Shown here one piece after another: positions 11,845-21,092 of a DNA stretch of 64,000 nt (positions are counted from its first letter, which is position 1; each line of letters begins with the position of its first letter). Under the pieces are notes generated by a model that worked only from the letters and a program-made list of their open reading frames with translations, was not told the origin of the DNA and did no database searches. This DNA is from Bacteroidota bacterium (lineage in GTDB: Bacteria; Bacteroidota; Bacteroidia; Chitinophagales; LD1), in assembly GCA_016722375.1 (NCBI GenBank), contig JADKJG010000012.1, forward strand, positions 27,091 to 91,090. Reading direction: 5' to 3'. The translations under genes and the position numbers were made by a program.

Positions 11845-12841
11845 ATCCATGCTGGCTTACAAAATATGATTGGATGCGTTGGCGCACATTTTCACGAATG
11901 TCATACCAGTATAAGTTGTAGTCGGCGATATGAAGATTTTTCATGGAACGGACATAAGGCAACTTAGTTTCTACCCAAAGAAAATGGTTGTGTATCTGTG
12001 TAGCACATGCCTCCGGATATTTTTTGTTGAGATTTAAAAGTACAGCCCCTTTGCTGTGCGAAGAATCTTCGAAAACTTTATCCCGACTCCAGGACAAAGG
12101 ATTGACACAAACATCGCCAAACAACGGACTATTGCCCGGCTCCACCCCTTTTTTATAGGATGCCCACGTAACATAGCAGCCGGTTTGTGTTCCATTCTCG
12201 CAGGGCTTTAGGTTGTGATACATCGAATCCGTTATGCCAAACCCGACCAGGTAAGCTGCCACAAGTTGATGCCTCAAGGCAGTAGTATCAAAAAATTCCT
12301 GCATCAGCTTTCGGGCATGTCTGGTCCCTTGGCTATGTGAAGCAATAATAATTGGGCGCCCTTGGTTGTAATGCTCCATATAATATTCAAAAGCACTTTT
12401 CACATCCTGATAGGCAAGGTCCAACGCCTTTTCACCATCCTTCTGATGTGATTTTTCAAATGCCTCGATAATAGCTTGACGGTAGCGAGGCACATAAACC
12501 CGACAACTTTGATTAAACACACTCGCCTGATATTTCACTGGCTTTCGGTCAGTTCTACGGTTCAGCTTTTTATCATCTATTGAAGCATTCCATGTTTCTC
12601 CGTGATAATAGGTGGTGGGATAAATGAAGAATACATCTGCCTCTTTAACCGAGTCGTTTACCCATGTTTCTGAAGAAGGAATGATATCAGCCGCATCTTT
12701 TTGAAAAGGAAGTGCACTCCAGTTTTTCTCCTGCGAGTAATCCGGTGCTTCAGGTTGCGCTTCTAAACTGAAGCTGGGTGTTTGAGCAGCCGATACAATA
12801 AAGGCGAAAAGAAAAAAGATAAAAACACTAAGCTGTTGCAT
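11837..12841 (-). CDS. Secreted DUF3089 alpha/beta-hydrolase
   Basis: A 334-residue protein with an N-terminal signal peptide (LSVFIFFLFAFIVSAAQ). The body matches the DUF3089 family: ADVFFIYPTTYY near residue 68, a nucleophile elbow ASHSQGT near 170, and LVGFGI afterwards. The elbow Ser is the expected catalytic residue of an alpha/beta-hydrolase, with a lipase or esterase type of reaction. The natural substrate is unknown. Export to the periplasm or outside is expected. It is transcribed toward the HAD gene and diverges from the lipoprotein gene at 12888. Confidence 0.85.
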   Translation of the reverse strand: MQQLSVFIFFLFAFIVSAAQTPSFSLEAQPEAPDYSQEKNWSALPFQKDAADIIPSSETWVNDSVKEADVFFIYPTTYYHGETWNASIDDKKLNRRTDRKPVKYQASVFNQSCRVYVPRYRQAIIEAFEKSHQKDGEKALDLAYQDVKSAFEYYMEHYNQGRPIIIASHSQGTRHARKLMQEFFDTTALRHQLVAAYLVGFGITDSMYHNLKPCENGTQTGCYVTWASYKKGVEPGNSPLFGDVCVNPLSWSRDKVFEDSSHSKGAVLLNLNKKYPEACATQIHNHFLWVETKLPYVRSMKNLHIADYNLYWYDIRENVRQRIQSYFVSQHGSN

Positions 12842-12871
12842 TTCAGGTTACGACGGGTTATTTTACATTCG
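12841..12871 (+). promoter_or_regulatory. Promoter for the EGF-like lipoprotein gene
   Basis: TTTC (12841-12844), a 19-bp spacer and TACATTCG (12864-12871) resemble the TTTG-N19-TAnnTTTG promoter with one mismatch in each box. The start codon is 17 bp downstream. Confidence 0.5.
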
Positions 12872-12887
12872 TGAATTAAAGTAAACG

Positions 12888-13409
12888 ATGATGGCAAAAA
12901 TCAGACCGGCAAAGATACTCTTCCTGATTAGCATATTCACGCTTATTCTAACTTCCTGCGAAAGAAAAAGTTGTAATAGTGTGGTTTGTCCTCTAGGGCA
13001 GATTTGTCTGAACGGAAATTGTATTTGCCCAAACGGTTATGAAGGAACTGATTGTCAGACTTTAAGTGCAGACAAGTATGTAGGCAATTATATTGTTTAT
13101 GAAAGTTGCCCAGGCTCTACTACTGGAAACCCTTTCGGACAGTACAACACATACATAGGCTACGACCCGAGCTATCCAAACCAGTTAATCATTTATAATC
13201 TCTTCAATCAGGGTTCTGCTTATGCCAGCATTTATACTGACGGTAGTAATCAGGGCAATACTTTAATTGTAAAAACACAAAACTTGGGAAGTATCACGGT
13301 ATATGGCGATGGAAATTACGACCCAAGCACCCGCCGAATTACTATGACATTTGATTACACATTCAATTTCAATAATTACCAGTGTATCCACACCTTTTAT
13401 AAGCAATAG
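12888..13409 (+). CDS. Lipoprotein with an EGF-like module
   Basis: A 173-residue lipoprotein. The signal peptide ends in a lipobox (LILTSC), with the lipidated Cys near residue 24. It is followed by an EGF-like cysteine cluster (CNSVVCPLGQICLNGNCICP, then GYEGTDC). The C-terminal ~110 residues form a Tyr/Asn/Thr-rich beta-structured domain of unknown role. It is probably anchored in the outer membrane. The second Met (12891) is an equally possible start. It stands between two divergent or unrelated genes, so context gives no function. Confidence 0.8.
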   Translation: MMAKIRPAKILFLISIFTLILTSCERKSCNSVVCPLGQICLNGNCICPNGYEGTDCQTLSADKYVGNYIVYESCPGSTTGNPFGQYNTYIGYDPSYPNQLIIYNLFNQGSAYASIYTDGSNQGNTLIVKTQNLGSITVYGDGNYDPSTRRITMTFDYTFNFNNYQCIHTFYKQ

Positions 13410-13430
13410 AATACACTTGACGGAGCTGCC

Positions 13431-13460
13431 TTTCCTGTTTATATTTCAATTTTATCTTTG
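13431..13460 (+). promoter_or_regulatory. Promoter for the ACMSD-kynureninase pair
   Basis: TTTC (13431-13434), an 18-bp spacer and an exact TATCTTTG (13453-13460). The ATG at 13467 lies only 6 bp beyond the -7 box, so the transcript would start at or next to this ATG. This supports 13467 as the real start of the downstream gene. Confidence 0.6.
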
Positions 13461-13466
13461 GTGCAG

Positions 13467-14472
13467 ATGAAGATAGACATCCACACTCACATCATTCCGG
13501 AACACATGCCTCGATGGAGTGAGAAATTCGGCTACGGGGGGCTTTATTCATTTAGAACATCACAAGTCCTGTTGCGCCCGGATGATGAAGGATGATGAAT
13601 TCTTTCGTGAGATTCAAGCTAATTGCTGGGATGCTGACACTCGTTTGGAAGAATGTGCCCATAATCATGTTGATGTTCAGGTACTTTCTACCATACCGGT
13701 CATGTTCAATTATTGGGCAAAACCCAAACATTGTTTGGAGGTATCTAGATTTCTGAACGACCATATTGCCGAGGTGGTAGAACGCTATCCCAAAAAATTT
13801 ATCGGACTGGCCACGATTCCTATGCAGGCTACAGATTTGGCAGTAAAAGAAATGGAAAGATGCAAGAAACTGGGCTTTGCAGGAATTGAAATTGGATCAA
13901 ACATCAATAACGACAATCTGAATGAACCTCAATTTTTCTCTATTTATGAGGCAGCGCAGGAATTAGATTTAGCCCTCTTCGTACACCCCTGGAATATGAT
14001 GGGAGCCAAGAATATGGGCAAATACTGGCTACCGTGGCTGGTGGGTATGCCTGCAGAAACTAATCGCGCTATTTGTTCGCTCATCTTTGGCGGAGTATTT
14101 GAAAAATTTCCTCGTATCCGGTTTGCTTTTGCTCATGGCGGCGGTTCTTTTCCGGCTAATTTAGGTAGAATTGAAAGAGGGTTCGAGGTGCGTCCCGATC
14201 TGACAGCCATTGATAATCATGTAAACCCACGCAAATATCTGGGACACTTTTATGTGGACTCTCTGATGCACGACGATAAATTTCTGCGCTATGTAATTGA
14301 TTTGATTGGTGAAGATAAAGTATGCCTCGGTAGCGACTATCCCTTTCCGCTTGGCGAGTCGAAGCCCGGCGAGGAAATTCGTCGTTTAAAACTTCCAAAA
14401 AAATCAAATGATAAATTACTGTTTCAAAACGCTTTAGATTGGTTGAAATTGGATAAAAATAAATTTGTGTGA
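13467..14472 (+). CDS. 2-amino-3-carboxymuconate-6-semialdehyde decarboxylase (ACMSD), with a frame break
   Basis: An amidohydrolase-superfamily decarboxylase of the kynurenine route that turns ACMS into 2-aminomuconate semialdehyde. The N-terminus MKIDIHTHIIPEHMPRW carries the metal-binding HxH and is in one frame. From FIHLEHH onward the rest is in another frame: VLSTIPVMFNYWAKP, LFVHPWNM, KYWLPWLVGMPAET, FAHGGGSFP and LGSDYPFPLGE, all as in animal and bacterial ACMSD. The switch lies in a run of six G (13536-13541). With five G the reading GYGGFIHL is continuous. A protein starting in the second frame alone (13519) would lack HxH and be inactive. The stop touches the kynureninase start (TGATG), so the two genes are translationally coupled. 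Confidence 0.88.
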
Positions 14473-15749
14473 TGCAGTTTGAAAATTCTCTTGAGTATGC
14501 TCAAAAACTTGATGAACAGGACCAGATCAAATCCTATCGAAATCTTTTCCATCTTCCCAAAAGAGATGGCAGAGAACTGATTTACTTCTGCGGCAATTCA
14601 CTGGGACTTCAGCCCAAGTCGGTTGAATCTCATATTAAAGCCGAATTGAAAGATTGGGCAGAATTGGGTGTTGAAGGCCATCTGCATGGTGAAATCCCTT
14701 GGTATTATTGCCACCATCTCTTTGCAAAATCTATTGTAAAACTTATCGGAGGGAAAGAAAATGAGGTAGTCGTAATGAACCAGCTCTCGGTGAATCTCAA
14801 CCTATTGCTGATTTCCTTTTACCGGCCGAATGGGAAAAGAAATAAAATATTGATTCAGGCTAACGAGTTTCCTTCAGACTACTATGCCATTGAACAACAA
14901 ATAAAGTTGCATGGATTAAATCCGGAAGAGTGCATCATTGAAGTGCGGCCACGAAATGGTGAAACAATCCTTCATACCGACGATATTCTGGCAAAGATTG
15001 AAGAACACAGCGATGAACTAGCACTCATCATGTTTAGCGCGGTGAACTATTACACCGGCCAATTTTTTGAATTGGAGAAGATTTCGAAAATCGCAACAAA
15101 GCATCAAGTTCCATTTGGTGTTGACTTAGCTCATGCCATAGGCAATGTGGAATTAAAACTGCATGATTGGAGCATTGACTTTGCTACCTGGTGTTCCTAT
15201 AAATATCTCAACTCTGGACCTGGAGGGGTGAGTGGAATTTTTGTACATCAGAAGCATGGTCAGGATTTTTCCTTGCCTAGATTGGCAGGTTGGTGGGGCA
15301 ATGAAGAAAAAACCAGATTCACTATGCCCAAGAACTTTATTCCTCAGGCTGGGGCGGCTGGCTGGCAAATCAGCAATGCTCCGGTACTTTCTATGGCGGC
15401 GCATAGAGCATCACTTGAAATTTTTGACAAAGTTGGATTATCCGCATTGAGAAAAAAGAGTGCGCTACTGACTGGTTATCTGGAGTATCTGATTAATAAC
15501 CAAGAATCCTCTATGACAGACAATAAGAATTTTCAAATCATCACGCCGCGAAACACCGCAGAGCGAGGTTGTCAACTTTCTATTCAAACAAAAGAAAATG
15601 GAAAGAAACTGTTTCAGCAATTGAGCAGGGAAGGTATCGTAGCTGATTGGCGCGAGCCAGATGTGATTCGCGTAGCACCGGTTCCTTTGTACAATACATT
15701 TGAAGAGGTGTATCGCTTTGCGCATTTATTGAAACAACTTTCTACATAA
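14472..15749 (+). CDS. kynU: Kynureninase
   Basis: A PLP enzyme that cleaves kynurenine or 3-hydroxykynurenine to (hydroxy)anthranilate and alanine. About 425 residues, the normal family length. Recognised motifs are FCGNSLGLQPK, HGEIPWYY, NEFPSDYYAI, GVDLAHAIGN (the PLP-contacting Asp) and WCSYKYLNSGPGG, in which Lys about 244 binds PLP; also RLAGWWG and WQISNAPV. The start is ATG 14472, which shares its A with the ACMSD stop; a GTG at 14469 is the alternative. Together with ACMSD it indicates degradation of tryptophan-derived kynurenine through ACMS, or control of flux to quinolinate. Confidence 0.95.
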   Translation: MQFENSLEYAQKLDEQDQIKSYRNLFHLPKRDGRELIYFCGNSLGLQPKSVESHIKAELKDWAELGVEGHLHGEIPWYYCHHLFAKSIVKLIGGKENEVVVMNQLSVNLNLLLISFYRPNGKRNKILIQANEFPSDYYAIEQQIKLHGLNPEECIIEVRPRNGETILHTDDILAKIEEHSDELALIMFSAVNYYTGQFFELEKISKIATKHQVPFGVDLAHAIGNVELKLHDWSIDFATWCSYKYLNSGPGGVSGIFVHQKHGQDFSLPRLAGWWGNEEKTRFTMPKNFIPQAGAAGWQISNAPVLSMAAHRASLEIFDKVGLSALRKKSALLTGYLEYLINNQESSMTDNKNFQIITPRNTAERGCQLSIQTKENGKKLFQQLSREGIVADWREPDVIRVAPVPLYNTFEEVYRFAHLLKQLST

Positions 15750-15778
15750 TCCGTTACCTTTATATACACTAAGCCAAA

Positions 15779-16483
15779 ATGTCACTAATCAAAACGATAT
15801 GGTGCGTTTTTCTGTTACTGCACTTTAGCCTTGCATTTTCTCAGATTTCCTATAGGAAAATCGGCATGGCCTCCTTTTACCATGACAAATTTGAAGGACG
15901 AAAAACTTCCAGCGGAGAAATATTCAGGCAAAAGAAACTGACTTGTGCGCACCGAAATTTCCCCTTTGGCACTCGTGTGAAAGTGACCAATTTAGAAAAT
16001 GAAAAGAGCGTGATTGTTCGGGTGAATGATCGCGGACCTTATTCTAAAGGCCGTATGATTGACCTGACTTCCAGCGCGGCGCGAAAACTCGGCTTCATCC
16101 ACGATGGCGAGGTAGAGGTAGCCATTGAGGTGATGAGTTGTGAAGGAGTTGCCGACAGCCTTTACCTGACTACCGATACCCTCAGGCCTTTTTATATAAT
16201 AGAATCGCTTCCTCAAGGCGTTGAAGCCTACTCGATAAAAATCGGCAGCTATCTGTTTGAACAGAAAGTACTGGAAGTAATCAGAGAAGTGAAGGGTGAA
16301 ACCAATCTGGAAGTATTTGTGCAGGCACAGGCTTTTAATAAAAATATTCTGTACCGGATATTCGCAGGAAAATTCAAAAAGAAAGGTGAGGCAGAAGAGC
16401 AGCGCGGAAAAATATTGGACTCATTTCCTGAATGTTATGTAGTGGAGATGATAAAAGAAGAGCAGCAGCCTGAAACTAAATAG
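15779..16483 (+). CDS. Secreted RlpA-like double-psi beta-barrel protein with SPOR domain
   Basis: A 234-residue exported protein. The signal peptide is MSLIKTIWCVFLLLHFSLAF. The RlpA double-psi beta-barrel (residues ~28-120) has GMASFYHDKFEGRKTSSGE, LTCAHRNFPFGTRVKVTN and VRVNDRGPYSKGRMIDLT, keeping the conserved Asp of the lytic transglycosylase site. The C-terminal ~75 residues (YSIKIGSY to CYVVEM) look like a SPOR peptidoglycan-binding domain. A role in cleaving denuded septal glycan strands is inferred from the family. It stands between kynU and murF on the same strand, 29 bp after kynU. Confidence 0.85.
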   Translation: MSLIKTIWCVFLLLHFSLAFSQISYRKIGMASFYHDKFEGRKTSSGEIFRQKKLTCAHRNFPFGTRVKVTNLENEKSVIVRVNDRGPYSKGRMIDLTSSAARKLGFIHDGEVEVAIEVMSCEGVADSLYLTTDTLRPFYIIESLPQGVEAYSIKIGSYLFEQKVLEVIREVKGETNLEVFVQAQAFNKNILYRIFAGKFKKKGEAEEQRGKILDSFPECYVVEMIKEEQQPETK

Positions 16484-16592
16484 ACAAAAAACCCAGTAGA
16501 TATTCCTTGCCAACAAGTTTCTACGTCCCCGGCTATCCAAAGCTAATACCTACATTTTCTGTCTAGCGCTTCAATTTGGCATTTACCATTAT

Positions 16593-16600
16593 TACATTTG
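16593..16600 (+). promoter_or_regulatory. -7 promoter element TACATTTG for murF
   Basis: Exact TAnnTTTG match 28 bp before the murF start. The -33 box is weak (TTCA at 16570-16573). GGAGG at 16623-16627 lies too close to the ATG to be an ordinary Shine-Dalgarno site. Confidence 0.45.
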
Positions 16601-16628
16601 CTTTGGTTCAATAAAGAATACCCGGAGG

Positions 16629-17942
16629 ATGAATATTAAACAATTGTACCAGTGCTTTATTGAGTCGAAAGGGATTTCGACCGATACACGAAAAGACTTA
16701 AAGGGCACCCTGTTTTTCGCCTTGAAAGGAGATAATTTCAACGGCAATCTATTTGCAGCGAAAGCTTTGGAGCAAGGCGCTAATTATGTGGTGGCGGACG
16801 AGTTAGCTGATGTCTCTCTAGTTGAGAAATTTGGCGAGCGATTTATACTCGTTCCTGATACATTGAAAACCTTGCAGGAGCTTGCGGCCTATCATCGTCA
16901 GCAATTCAATTGCCCGGTGCTAGCCATCACCGGCTCCAACGGTAAGACGACGACCAAAGAATTAATAGCCGCTGTTCTTTCTCAAAAATTTAAAACCTAC
17001 TACACCCCCGGCAATTGGAATAACCACTTTGGAATTCCCCAAACACTTTTATCAGTTGGGAAGGATGCGGAATTCATCGTTATTGAAATGGGAGCCAATC
17101 ATCAGGGTGAAATCGCTTCCTATTGCGAATATGTGCAACCGGACTTCGGCCTAATCACCAATGTAGGTATGGCGCATACAGAAGGCTTCGGTGGTTTTGA
17201 TGGAGTGGTGAAAGGAAAGACAGAACTATATCAGGACATTGCTGCTCGCCAAGGCAAGCTATTTGTTTGTACCGATCATGCCATACTTATGGATAAAAGC
17301 TCGATGGTGAAAGACCGCATCTTCTATGGTTTAGCGCCGAAAGCAGATTGCCGGGGACACATCGAAAAGTCAGAGGGTGAAATGCTTTCGGTTTATTATG
17401 AAACGAAACAAACACTCATCCAGACACAATTGGTGGGCGATTACAATTTTGAAAATGTGATGAGTGCCATTTGCATCGGCCAATATTTTGGTGTGGAAAT
17501 AGAGAAAATCAAAGATGCAATAGAATCATACATCCCTTCCAGCAACCGTTCTCAGAAAATTTCTTATGGCTCCAATACCGTCATCCTCGATGCCTATAAT
17601 GCCAATCCATCCAGCATGAACGAGGCGCTCAAGAATTTTGAAAAGATTCAGGCTCCGAATAAAATGGTCATTCTTGGTCAGATGATGGAACTTGGAATTT
17701 ATTCGGACGAAGAGCACAGGAAGATAGCGAAGACTGTGGAGGCTATGCCTTTTTCCAAAAAGGTTTTTGTCGGCGAAGGTTTTTCCTTCCTGAAAAATAA
17801 TACTTCGGTAGTTTATTTTGAAAACAGCGGTGAACTAAAAATCTGGTTTCAACAACAGGATTTAAAACAACATTATATCCTTGTTAAAGGTTCCAGAAAA
17901 AACAAACTGGAAGAAATATTGACTCAGACCAACTTGGTATAA
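16629..17942 (+). CDS. murF: UDP-N-acetylmuramoyl-tripeptide--D-alanyl-D-alanine ligase
   Basis: A cytoplasmic Mur ligase that adds D-Ala-D-Ala to the UDP-MurNAc-tripeptide, the last soluble step of peptidoglycan precursor synthesis. 437 residues, the family length. The N-terminal substrate domain has GISTDTRKDLKGTLFFALKG, which recognises the UMP part. The ATP loop AITGSNGKTTTKE is at residues 99-111, and the central domain has TPGNWNNHFGIPQTLL and IEMGANHQGEI. The C-terminal domain has ILDAYNANPSSMNEAL and VILGQMMELG. The gene ends overlapping the convergent ureohydrolase-like gene by 19 bp. Confidence 0.96.
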   Translation: MNIKQLYQCFIESKGISTDTRKDLKGTLFFALKGDNFNGNLFAAKALEQGANYVVADELADVSLVEKFGERFILVPDTLKTLQELAAYHRQQFNCPVLAITGSNGKTTTKELIAAVLSQKFKTYYTPGNWNNHFGIPQTLLSVGKDAEFIVIEMGANHQGEIASYCEYVQPDFGLITNVGMAHTEGFGGFDGVVKGKTELYQDIAARQGKLFVCTDHAILMDKSSMVKDRIFYGLAPKADCRGHIEKSEGEMLSVYYETKQTLIQTQLVGDYNFENVMSAICIGQYFGVEIEKIKDAIESYIPSSNRSQKISYGSNTVILDAYNANPSSMNEALKNFEKIQAPNKMVILGQMMELGIYSDEEHRKIAKTVEAMPFSKKVFVGEGFSFLKNNTSVVYFENSGELKIWFQQQDLKQHYILVKGSRKNKLEEILTQTNLV

Positions 17943-19090
17943 GCCTTCATCCAACGGTCGGGTAGGTCGTGGTCGCAGGCCTCTTCATAATCTTTGAACG
18001 AGCAAGGCACTAATTGGTGTCGGCCATATTTTTGCTTATCGCCAAAAGGCAGTTCCATCCACCAGCGGTCGGTTTTTTTGCTGCGCCAGAAAATCAGTTC
18101 ATGGTCACCTTCTTCAATGTGGATGGTGAACTTGAAGTGCTCGTCTAAGGTAACCGGATAGTCACTCATGCGGTTGTAATAACCCTCGACAAAATACCAA
18201 ATCATCTGGGCCGCAAGCTGGGTGGTCTGGCGGTTACGGTCATAGTCCGGATTGATTTCAAAAATGCCCAGCGAAGTCAGTTTATCACTCAAGCCCGCAT
18301 AGCGGGTGATTTGACACAACTCCTCCCCGCTGAAACCGTTGGGCGAAGCCTGTGCATGCGCCGGAGCATCTGCCTGGCGGAGGCAGGAAATGTCAATACT
18401 CAGCATATCGGCATCGCGCAAAATCGGCTCTGTTTCTTCCAGATTGGCGCGGATTAAACCCAAGCGATGGCAGTCAAAATTCAAGCCTTCTAAAGTTTCA
18501 ACTGCTTTTACATCGTTCAGGTAAGTTTGATAGCCAACGTGGCTATAGTTGAATAAATAGTTGGGAGCTTGCGTAAAAATCTTCATCAGAAAAGACGAAG
18601 CATCCATACTCTTTCCCGGAGCATCTTGCATATCTATTTTTTCATCCAGCACTACGAGATTGATCAGCGCATTCAAGTCCTTATAACCCAAATACTGACC
18701 AAAGGTGAGGTCGTGACTGCCGCCTACAATGATGGGAATGACTTTGTGAGTCAGCAGTTCCAGCATCACAGATGCCAGAGCGAAATGAGTGTCGCGGGGA
18801 TTGTCGCCGGGCATAATATTTCCCAGGTCAATCATCTTAAATTCTTTCTCTGCCGGCGGCATGGTGAGTTTATAAAACTCTTTGCGCACCAAGTCGGGTG
18901 CTTTGGCAGAACCGAGATTCGATTCGTTGCCGCGATCATCTCCTACACCAATCAGTGCCAGGTTAAAATCATGCAGATCGGGCTCGGCACCGTTATAAAT
19001 AAAAATGTAATTGCCGAGTTGCCCCGGATGAAGTTCTGCGCCTTCTAAGAGATTTTCTTTGTCTATGGGTGTGAGGAATTCGTACATCAT
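17924..19090 (-). CDS. Arginase/formiminoglutamase-superfamily protein with atypical metal sites
   Basis: A 388-residue ureohydrolase-fold protein of a form common in Bacteroidetes. Family landmarks are IGVGDDRGNESNLGSAKAPD, IIVGGSHDLTFGQYLGY (the His ligand kept) and ASPNGFSGEELCQITRYAG. The two Asp-rich manganese motifs are altered. DAHxD is LDEKIDM, so its His is missing, and SxDxDxxDP is SIDISCLRQADAP. Catalysis of arginine, agmatine or formiminoglutamate hydrolysis is therefore uncertain. Downstream of the core there is a ~100-residue C-terminal extension (HFKFTIHIEEGDHELIFW onward). It overlaps murF tail to tail. Nothing around it belongs to arginine or histidine breakdown. Confidence 0.8.
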   Translation of the reverse strand: MMYEFLTPIDKENLLEGAELHPGQLGNYIFIYNGAEPDLHDFNLALIGVGDDRGNESNLGSAKAPDLVRKEFYKLTMPPAEKEFKMIDLGNIMPGDNPRDTHFALASVMLELLTHKVIPIIVGGSHDLTFGQYLGYKDLNALINLVVLDEKIDMQDAPGKSMDASSFLMKIFTQAPNYLFNYSHVGYQTYLNDVKAVETLEGLNFDCHRLGLIRANLEETEPILRDADMLSIDISCLRQADAPAHAQASPNGFSGEELCQITRYAGLSDKLTSLGIFEINPDYDRNRQTTQLAAQMIWYFVEGYYNRMSDYPVTLDEHFKFTIHIEEGDHELIFWRSKKTDRWWMELPFGDKQKYGRHQLVPCSFKDYEEACDHDLPDRWMKAYTKLV

Positions 19091-19184
19091 ATATCGAATG
19101 TAGCATTCCGATATTTCACCGGCGAACGAGGAAGCACTAAAAAATAAACAACGAATGGAGGATTGAACTTTCCGAAGGACGCAT

Positions 19185-20420
19185 TCAGTGCTTGTCCATC
19201 ATAATCTCTTGTATGTCCAGTTTCGGTTCTTTGTGTGGTGCATGCGGATTCCATCCCATGATTTGCAGCATAATAAAATAGGAGATTACATAGGCGGGAA
19301 TGATGTACCAAGCATTTTTTACCCAAGCCACAATACTTTTTGCCTCGGGGAACATATTTGAAAGCGCCACCCCAGCCGAGGAGCCAAACCAAATCATGCT
19401 GCCTCCAAAGCCCACCGCAAAGGCCAGTATGCCCCAATCATAACCGCCCTGCACCAGAGCCAGTTTGGTCAGTGGAATATTGTCGAACACCGAAGAGAGA
19501 AAGCCCAGCCCCAAAGTTGTATGCCAACTGGCCTCCGGCAATTTATCCACCGGCATCATCGAGGCCGATAGCACCAGCGCCAACAGAAAAATTGTTCCGC
19601 TCATGGCATGGCGAATTACTTTCCAATGTGTGGTGATGATGAATGAGCCGATGAAAATTGCCAACCAAACTCCGATAGCCGGAAAATCAAGGAGAATATT
19701 GGCGCCGACCGCTCCCAACAGCATCAAGACACAGACCAACACCCGCCGTTGGCTGATGTGAACATTCCGTACCTCATCTTTCATGATGGGGTTATATCGG
19801 TGTTGCTGTATGCTGGCCGGAATGCCGACTAAAATTAGGGCAGGTACCGCCGCCACATAAGCATGCAACACATCAAACAGGTTCACTCCGTCAATCCACA
19901 TCATGGTGGTGGTGGTGTCGCCCAGCACCGAGCCGCTTCCGCCGGCATTGCTTGCGGCCACAATCGCTGCGAGGAATGCCAAATGCAATTTGCGCCGATA
20001 TACCACATGCGCAATACCACCCCCTATCATTGTGGCGGCGATATTGTCGAGCAGTGCAGAGAGCATAAAAACGATGACCAACAAAGCAAATCCTCCCGTC
20101 CAGTTATCAGGCAAATATTTTGGCAGTCCTGCCGGAATTCCCGAATGTTCAAAATGATCGGCCAGAATGGCAAAGCCAATGAGAAGCCCGAATAGATTCA
20201 ACAAATCTTTCCACTCGTGATGCAAATGGCCCACCAGCCCGAAAGAGGTGAACACTGTTTTATAGATCACGATGGCAACCATGCCGGTCAGCGCTACTTC
20301 CATCGTTTTGTGATGAAACAGCGCCACGCCCACTAAGGTCAATCCAAAAAGAAAAAACTCAAGACCTATCCCCCATATATTTACCGGTGCAAATAATTCC
20401 ATAGGCGCGAATATAATCAA
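19185..20420 (-). CDS. nhaD: NhaD-type sodium:proton antiporter, ArsB/NhaD family
   Basis: A 411-residue inner-membrane protein with about 11 hydrophobic helices. The ion-transporter core is duplicated. The first half has MLSALLDNIAATMIGGG followed by ASNAGGSGSVLGDTTTTMMW. The second half has GFLSSVFDNIPLTKLALV and WFGSSAGVALSN. The paired DN motifs with small Gly/Ser/Thr loops are typical of NhaD antiporters. Na+(Li+)/H+ exchange is inferred from the family. The start could be the first Met (20420) or MELFAPVNIWG at 20402. It is followed on the same strand, 94 bp later, by the ureohydrolase-like gene. Confidence 0.85.
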   Translation of the reverse strand: MIIFAPMELFAPVNIWGIGLEFFLFGLTLVGVALFHHKTMEVALTGMVAIVIYKTVFTSFGLVGHLHHEWKDLLNLFGLLIGFAILADHFEHSGIPAGLPKYLPDNWTGGFALLVIVFMLSALLDNIAATMIGGGIAHVVYRRKLHLAFLAAIVAASNAGGSGSVLGDTTTTMMWIDGVNLFDVLHAYVAAVPALILVGIPASIQQHRYNPIMKDEVRNVHISQRRVLVCVLMLLGAVGANILLDFPAIGVWLAIFIGSFIITTHWKVIRHAMSGTIFLLALVLSASMMPVDKLPEASWHTTLGLGFLSSVFDNIPLTKLALVQGGYDWGILAFAVGFGGSMIWFGSSAGVALSNMFPEAKSIVAWVKNAWYIIPAYVISYFIMLQIMGWNPHAPHKEPKLDIQEIMMDKH

Positions 20421-20481
20421 GCAGGGTTATGCTAAGAATTTGGAGACATATCGAAACTCCTATCTGCCGGAGAATGCAATT

Positions 20482-21018
20482 TCAGGACTGCGGACCTTTG
20501 TGTTGCTCCAACTTCACCTCCAACAATTTTTTGAGGTCTTCATAATCGCAAAGCAACATGCGGTGGTTGATATAAACCGGCGGAGGAAGCAGCCATTTTC
20601 TTTTCAGAAAGAAACGAAACAGGCTGCTCGGCTGGCGCTCAACAAAAGATGTGGGGTCATAAAGTTCCAGTATGATATTCGTTCGCTTGAAATAGCTAAT
20701 GCCTTGAATGGATTTTATTTCATTCCATTTCACGAACACTTCCTGATAATAGCTGGCGCGGGAAATAATGCCTTCATCAGTCAGAATCAAGGCTGGTTTG
20801 CTGTCAAATAATTTTTTGATAGAAGAAAAAAGCATGCCGCCATAAAATATTCCGGCTGCGGTTCCTAAAATGTAAGCTGAAGAAATGTACGTCGTATTTT
20901 CATCCATCACTTTATAGTAACAAATCATAATCACCACAGTAAGGAATACTGCGGGTACAATCAAAAAAGATACAATCTTGTATTTATCCCAATAAATTTC
21001 AAATGGTTTTTGTGGCAT
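20482..21018 (-). CDS. Membrane protein with PH-like domain (STM3941-like)
   Basis: A 178-residue protein. Two transmembrane helices lie near residues 16-35 (FLIVPAVFLTVVIMICYY) and 45-65. A PH-like cytoplasmic domain follows: LILTDEGIISRASYYQEVFVKWNEI and YFKRTNIILELYDPTSF. The order of two helices followed by a domain with a 'W.EI..I' core fits the STM3941-like group of small bacterial membrane proteins. Its function is unknown. It lies between nhaD and the small HTH gene, all on the minus strand. Confidence 0.65.
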   Translation of the reverse strand: MPQKPFEIYWDKYKIVSFLIVPAVFLTVVIMICYYKVMDENTTYISSAYILGTAAGIFYGGMLFSSIKKLFDSKPALILTDEGIISRASYYQEVFVKWNEIKSIQGISYFKRTNIILELYDPTSFVERQPSSLFRFFLKRKWLLPPPVYINHRMLLCDYEDLKKLLEVKLEQHKGPQS

Positions 21019-21092
21019 GGTCTTGGTGTTTGGTATGCAAACTACAAAAGTCTTAAAGATTTTTGTGGTTTTTGAATTGGCAGGGGCTGTTG

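Noticed and set aside
18369..18388. Palindrome CTGCCTGGCGGAGGCAG inside the ureohydrolase-like gene as an inserted repeat
   Set aside because: It is in frame, the protein has normal family length at this place, and no second copy was seen in the window.
19087..19437. 116-codon minus-strand frame between the ureohydrolase-like gene and nhaD
   Set aside because: Mostly overlaps the nhaD C-terminus in another frame and has no protein-like signature.
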